A stretch of DNA of 64,000 bases from positions 1 through 64,000 of the forward strand of contig NZ_LZKP01000153.1 of assembly GCF_001672895.1 (NCBI RefSeq), given 5' to 3'. Shown piece by piece: positions 61,010 through 64,000 of the stretch. The DNA comes from Mycobacterium sp. E740. Lineage in GTDB: Bacteria > Actinomycetota > Actinomycetes > Mycobacteriales > Mycobacteriaceae. How positions within the stretch are numbered: position 1 is the stretch's first letter; the number at the start of each line of letters is the position of its first letter. The notes beneath the pieces were generated by a model. The model made no database searches, was not told where the DNA came from, and saw nothing but the letters and a program-made list of their open reading frames with translations. Made by a program: the position numbers and the translations under genes.

Positions 61010-64000
61010 ATGCGGCGGCTAGCCGATGTCGTGGTGCGGTGGCCCTGGGCGGTGATCGGGCTCTGGCTCGCCATGGCCGTGGCGCTGCCGCTGACGCTGC
61101 CGTCCCTCGGCGAGATGGCCCAGAGGCATCCGCTCGTCATCCTGCCCAGCGACGCACCGTCGAGCGTCACCGCCAAGAAGATGGCCGAGGCCTTCCAGGA
61201 GTCGAATTCGGACAACCTGATGGTCGTCGCGTTCATCAACGAGAAGGGGTTGGTCCCCGCCGACGAGGCCACCTACCGCAAGGTGGTTGATGCGCTGCAC
61301 GACGACGTCACCGACGTCGTGTCGGTGCAGGACTTCCTCGGCACCCCGCAGCTGCGACCGTTCCTGACGAGCAAGGACAAGACGACGTGGGTGCTGCCGG
61401 TCAGTCTCGAGGGTGAGCTGGGCACCCCGCGGGGCTTCGACTCGTTCAACCGGGTGGCCGACGTCGTCGAACACAACGTGCCCGACGGGCAGCTGAAGGT
61501 CTACGTCACCGGTCCGGCGGCCACCGTCGCCGACCTCACCGTCGCCGGCGAGCACGATCGCCTGCCCATCGAGATCGCGATCGCCGTCCTCGTCCTCGCC
61601 GTGCTACTGCTGGTGTACCGCAGCGCCGTCACCATGCTGCTGCCGTTGGTGACGATCGGCTCGTCCCTGGTCATCGCGCAGGCGGTGGTAGCAGGCTTCT
61701 CCCACCTGACGGGTGCGGGCGTCTCGAACCAGTCCATCGTCTTCCTCAGCGCGATCATGGCCGGCGCGGGGACGGACTACGCGGTCTTCCTCATCAGCAG
61801 GTTCCACGACTACGTGCGGGACGGTGCCGACACCGACCGGGCCGTGAAGGGTGCGTTGATCTCGATCGGGAAGGTCATCACCGCATCAGCCGCGACGGTG
61901 GGCCTCACCTTCCTGCTGATGAACTTCACCCAGATGGGCGTGTTCAGAACGGTCGGAGTGTCGGCGGCGATCGGGATCGGCGTCGCGTTCCTGGCCGCGG
62001 TGACGCTGCTGCCGGCGATCCTGGTGCTCGCGGGCCCGCGCGGCTGGGTCAAACCGCGGCGCGAGCTGACCGCGCGGTTCTGGCGGCGCTCCGGAATACG
62101 GATCGTGCGGCGGCCCGTGCCGCACCTGGTGGCGAGCCTGCTCGTGTTGGCGCTGCTGGCCGGCTTCGCGGTGTTCGCGCGGTTCAACTACGACGACCGC
62201 AAGGCCGTCGCTCCGTCGGCGTCGAGCTCCATCGGGTACGCCGCACTGGAACACCACTTCCCCGTCAGCCAGTCCATCCCCCAGTACATCCTGGTGCAGT
62301 CTCCGCATGACCTCCGCACACCGCGGGCGCTGGCTGACCTGGAGCAGATGGCGTCGCGCATAGCCCAGCTGCCGAACGTGGGTCTCGTCAGCGGGGTCAC
62401 CAGACCGCTGGGCGAGGTGCCGAGGGAGTTCCGGGCCACGTTCCAGGCGGGCCTCGTCGGCGACCGGTTGGCCGAGGGCTCCGCACAGATCACCCAGCGC
62501 AACGACGACCTCGACGAACTGGCAAGCGGCGCGGACACTCTCGCGAAAACCCTCAGCGACATGCGCGCACAGGTCAACGCGATCGTGCCGCGTCTCCAAG
62601 ATGTGCTGGCGACGGTCTCGACGATGAAGACGCAGTACAGCGGTGACAAGCTGGTGCGCTACGTCGACGTCGCCGCCCAGCTCATCGACAGCCTCAACAA
62701 GCTCGGCACCGCCTCGGGCCTGCGATTCGGCGCCGTCGAGGATCTCTTCGCCTGGATGGGCCCCGTCCTGATCGCGCTGAACGGCAATGCGGTGTGCGAC
62801 GCCAACCCCTCCTGCAGCGCTACCCGCGCGCAGTTCCAGCGGGTGGTCGACTCACGAAACGACACCAACCGCAACCAGATCAACGAGCTGGCCGGCGAGC
62901 TGCAGAGCGTCGAGAACAGACGAGCCCTCAACACCACGATGAACAAACTGAACGGCGCGCTCACCGCCGTCGGTGAGACCGTCAGCGAGATGGGGCTGGA
63001 CAAGCCCGGCGGACTGGAGGCCGGACTGACCGACCTGCAGCAGGGTGCCGACCGGCTCGCAGGCGGAAGCCAACGGGTGGCCGACGGAGTCGACGAACTG
63101 GTTCAGCAGGTCAAGGTAATGGCGTCCGGGCTCAACCAGGCGTCGGACTTCCTGTTGACGATGCGGCAGGACGCTTCCGATCCCTCTATGGCGGGCTTCA
63201 ACATTCCGGCCCAGGTGCTGAACACGGTGGAATTCCAGAAAGTCGCCAAGGCGTTCGTCTCGCCGGACGGCCATTCGGTGCGGTATCTGGTGCAGACGAA
63301 GCTCAACCCGTTCAGTTCCGAGGCGATGGACCAGGTCAACGCGATCAACGACGTGGCCCGCGGCGCTCAGCCCAACACCGCGCTCGCCGACGCCACGATT
63401 TCGATGGGCGGCTACCCGGCAGCCCTGCGAGACACCCGCGACCACTATGAGCGCGACATCCGGTTCATCATCCTCACCGCGCTCATCGTGGTGTTGACGA
63501 TTCTGGTCGTGCTGTTGCGTTCGCTCGTCGCGCCGCTCTATCTCGTCGGTTCGGTGGTGATCTCCTACTTCGCGGCAATCGGCGTCGGAGTCCTGACGTT
63601 CCAAGTGCTGCTCGGTCAGGAACTGCACTGGAGCGTGCCCGGGCTGGCGTTCGTGGTGCTCGTGGCGGTGGGCGCCGACTACAACATGCTGTTCGTGTCG
63701 AGGCTGCGCGACGAATCCCCGCACAGCGTGCGCTACGGCGTCATCCGCACGTTGAGTTCGACGGGCGGCGTGATCACCGCGGCGGGGCTGATCTTCGCCG
63801 CTTCGATGGCCGGCCTGCTGTTCTCCAGCATCGGCACGGTGGTCCAGGGCGGCTTCGTCATCGGCGTCGGAATCCTGCTGGACACCTTCGTGGTTCGCAC
63901 CATCACGGTGCCGGCCGTCGCAGCCTTGGTCGGGCGTGCGAATTGGTGGCCGTCACGAATAGCGCCGTCGTCGTCGCGGACGCGGGTGCCGGCCGAGTGA
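61010..64000 (+). CDS. mmpL10: RND lipid transporter MmpL10
   Basis: 996 residues, complete: the TGA stop is the last codon of the window. Twelve helices with two outer domains. The proton-relay Asp-Tyr pairs of MmpL proteins are in MAGAGTDYAVFLISRFHDY (helix 4) and VAVGADYNMLFVSRLRDE (helix 10). The second outer domain (about residues 400-780) is long and helical with coiled-coil-like stretches. MmpL10 exports the diacyl-trehalose precursor of TPP across the inner membrane. It forms one unit with papA3, opposite pks; fadD23 and a PE gene should follow outside the window. Confidence 0.93.
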   Translation: MRRLADVVVRWPWAVIGLWLAMAVALPLTLPSLGEMAQRHPLVILPSDAPSSVTAKKMAEAFQESNSDNLMVVAFINEKGLVPADEATYRKVVDALHDDVTDVVSVQDFLGTPQLRPFLTSKDKTTWVLPVSLEGELGTPRGFDSFNRVADVVEHNVPDGQLKVYVTGPAATVADLTVAGEHDRLPIEIAIAVLVLAVLLLVYRSAVTMLLPLVTIGSSLVIAQAVVAGFSHLTGAGVSNQSIVFLSAIMAGAGTDYAVFLISRFHDYVRDGADTDRAVKGALISIGKVITASAATVGLTFLLMNFTQMGVFRTVGVSAAIGIGVAFLAAVTLLPAILVLAGPRGWVKPRRELTARFWRRSGIRIVRRPVPHLVASLLVLALLAGFAVFARFNYDDRKAVAPSASSSIGYAALEHHFPVSQSIPQYILVQSPHDLRTPRALADLEQMASRIAQLPNVGLVSGVTRPLGEVPREFRATFQAGLVGDRLAEGSAQITQRNDDLDELASGADTLAKTLSDMRAQVNAIVPRLQDVLATVSTMKTQYSGDKLVRYVDVAAQLIDSLNKLGTASGLRFGAVEDLFAWMGPVLIALNGNAVCDANPSCSATRAQFQRVVDSRNDTNRNQINELAGELQSVENRRALNTTMNKLNGALTAVGETVSEMGLDKPGGLEAGLTDLQQGADRLAGGSQRVADGVDELVQQVKVMASGLNQASDFLLTMRQDASDPSMAGFNIPAQVLNTVEFQKVAKAFVSPDGHSVRYLVQTKLNPFSSEAMDQVNAINDVARGAQPNTALADATISMGGYPAALRDTRDHYERDIRFIILTALIVVLTILVVLLRSLVAPLYLVGSVVISYFAAIGVGVLTFQVLLGQELHWSVPGLAFVVLVAVGADYNMLFVSRLRDESPHSVRYGVIRTLSSTGGVITAAGLIFAASMAGLLFSSIGTVVQGGFVIGVGILLDTFVVRTITVPAVAALVGRANWWPSRIAPSSSRTRVPAE

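Noticed and set aside
1..64000. tRNA, rRNA, CRISPR arrays, insertion sequences, prophage genes or attachment sites
   Set aside because: No cloverleaf, repeat-spacer pattern, transposase, integrase or phage protein was seen when reading both strands.

Overview
The window is high-GC DNA from a mycobacterium, most likely a rapid grower of the Mycolicibacterium type. Gene content and order follow Mycobacterium tuberculosis Rv0216 to Rv0244c as I recall it: a MaoC protein, lipW, lipC, a WS/DGAT, echA1, an aldehyde dehydrogenase, mtrP, a glycosyltransferase, two membrane proteins, tmaT, php, aftD with its 57-residue neighbour, lpqI, a TetR gene, htdX, fabG4, fadA2, the F6 small-RNA position and fadE5. 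The trehalose polyphleate (TPP) locus follows: a bimodular pks, papA3 and mmpL10. No rRNA, tRNA, CRISPR array or insertion sequence was seen. Synteny and family assignments come from reading and memory, not from searches.

Region 1 (1-10.6 kb) holds acyl-CoA and hydrolase genes, a large LuxR-type ATPase regulator facing lipW, and a tight trio: a 3Fe-4S ferredoxin, a cysteine-bearing winged-helix regulator and a small membrane protein, preceded by an AT-rich inverted repeat. A tandem-domain acyl-CoA dehydrogenase follows. Region 2 (10.7-23.3 kb) is a neutral-lipid and sterol-linked segment: lipC and a WS/DGAT face a second esterase and a PlsC-type acyltransferase. KstR-like boxes lie before the acyltransferase and before the aldehyde dehydrogenase. 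A Ser/Thr kinase, echA1, small proteins, a TetR gene and a fadE5 paralogue complete it.

Region 3 (23.3-39.5 kb) is the envelope region: mtrP and tmaT (linked to acetylation and export of trehalose monomycolate), a glycosyltransferase, two membrane proteins, php, a fadD, an MFS exporter and the giant arabinosyltransferase gene aftD. A small AT-richer islet (about 25.25-26.72 kb) sits inside it and carries a broken antitoxin gene, a VOC-fold protein and a DUF2834 protein. Region 4 (39.5-48.2 kb) has lpqI, a TetR gene, the htdX-fabG4 / fadA2 divergent pair, an F420-type oxidoreductase, a structured RNA candidate matching the position of sRNA F6, and fadE5. The fabG4/fadA2 and fadE5 promoters share a 14-bp palindrome (TTACTnnTGRGTAA), which suggests joint control by one repressor.

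Region 5 (48.3-64 kb) is the TPP locus. The 3660-residue Pks has the order KS-AT-KR-ACP-KS-AT-DH-ER-KR-ACP, and both AT domains carry the malonyl-type HAFH motif. This fits the unbranched, regularly unsaturated phleic acids. PapA3 would load acyl chains onto trehalose and MmpL10 would move the lipid across the membrane. The usual partners fadD23 and a PE gene would lie beyond the right edge.
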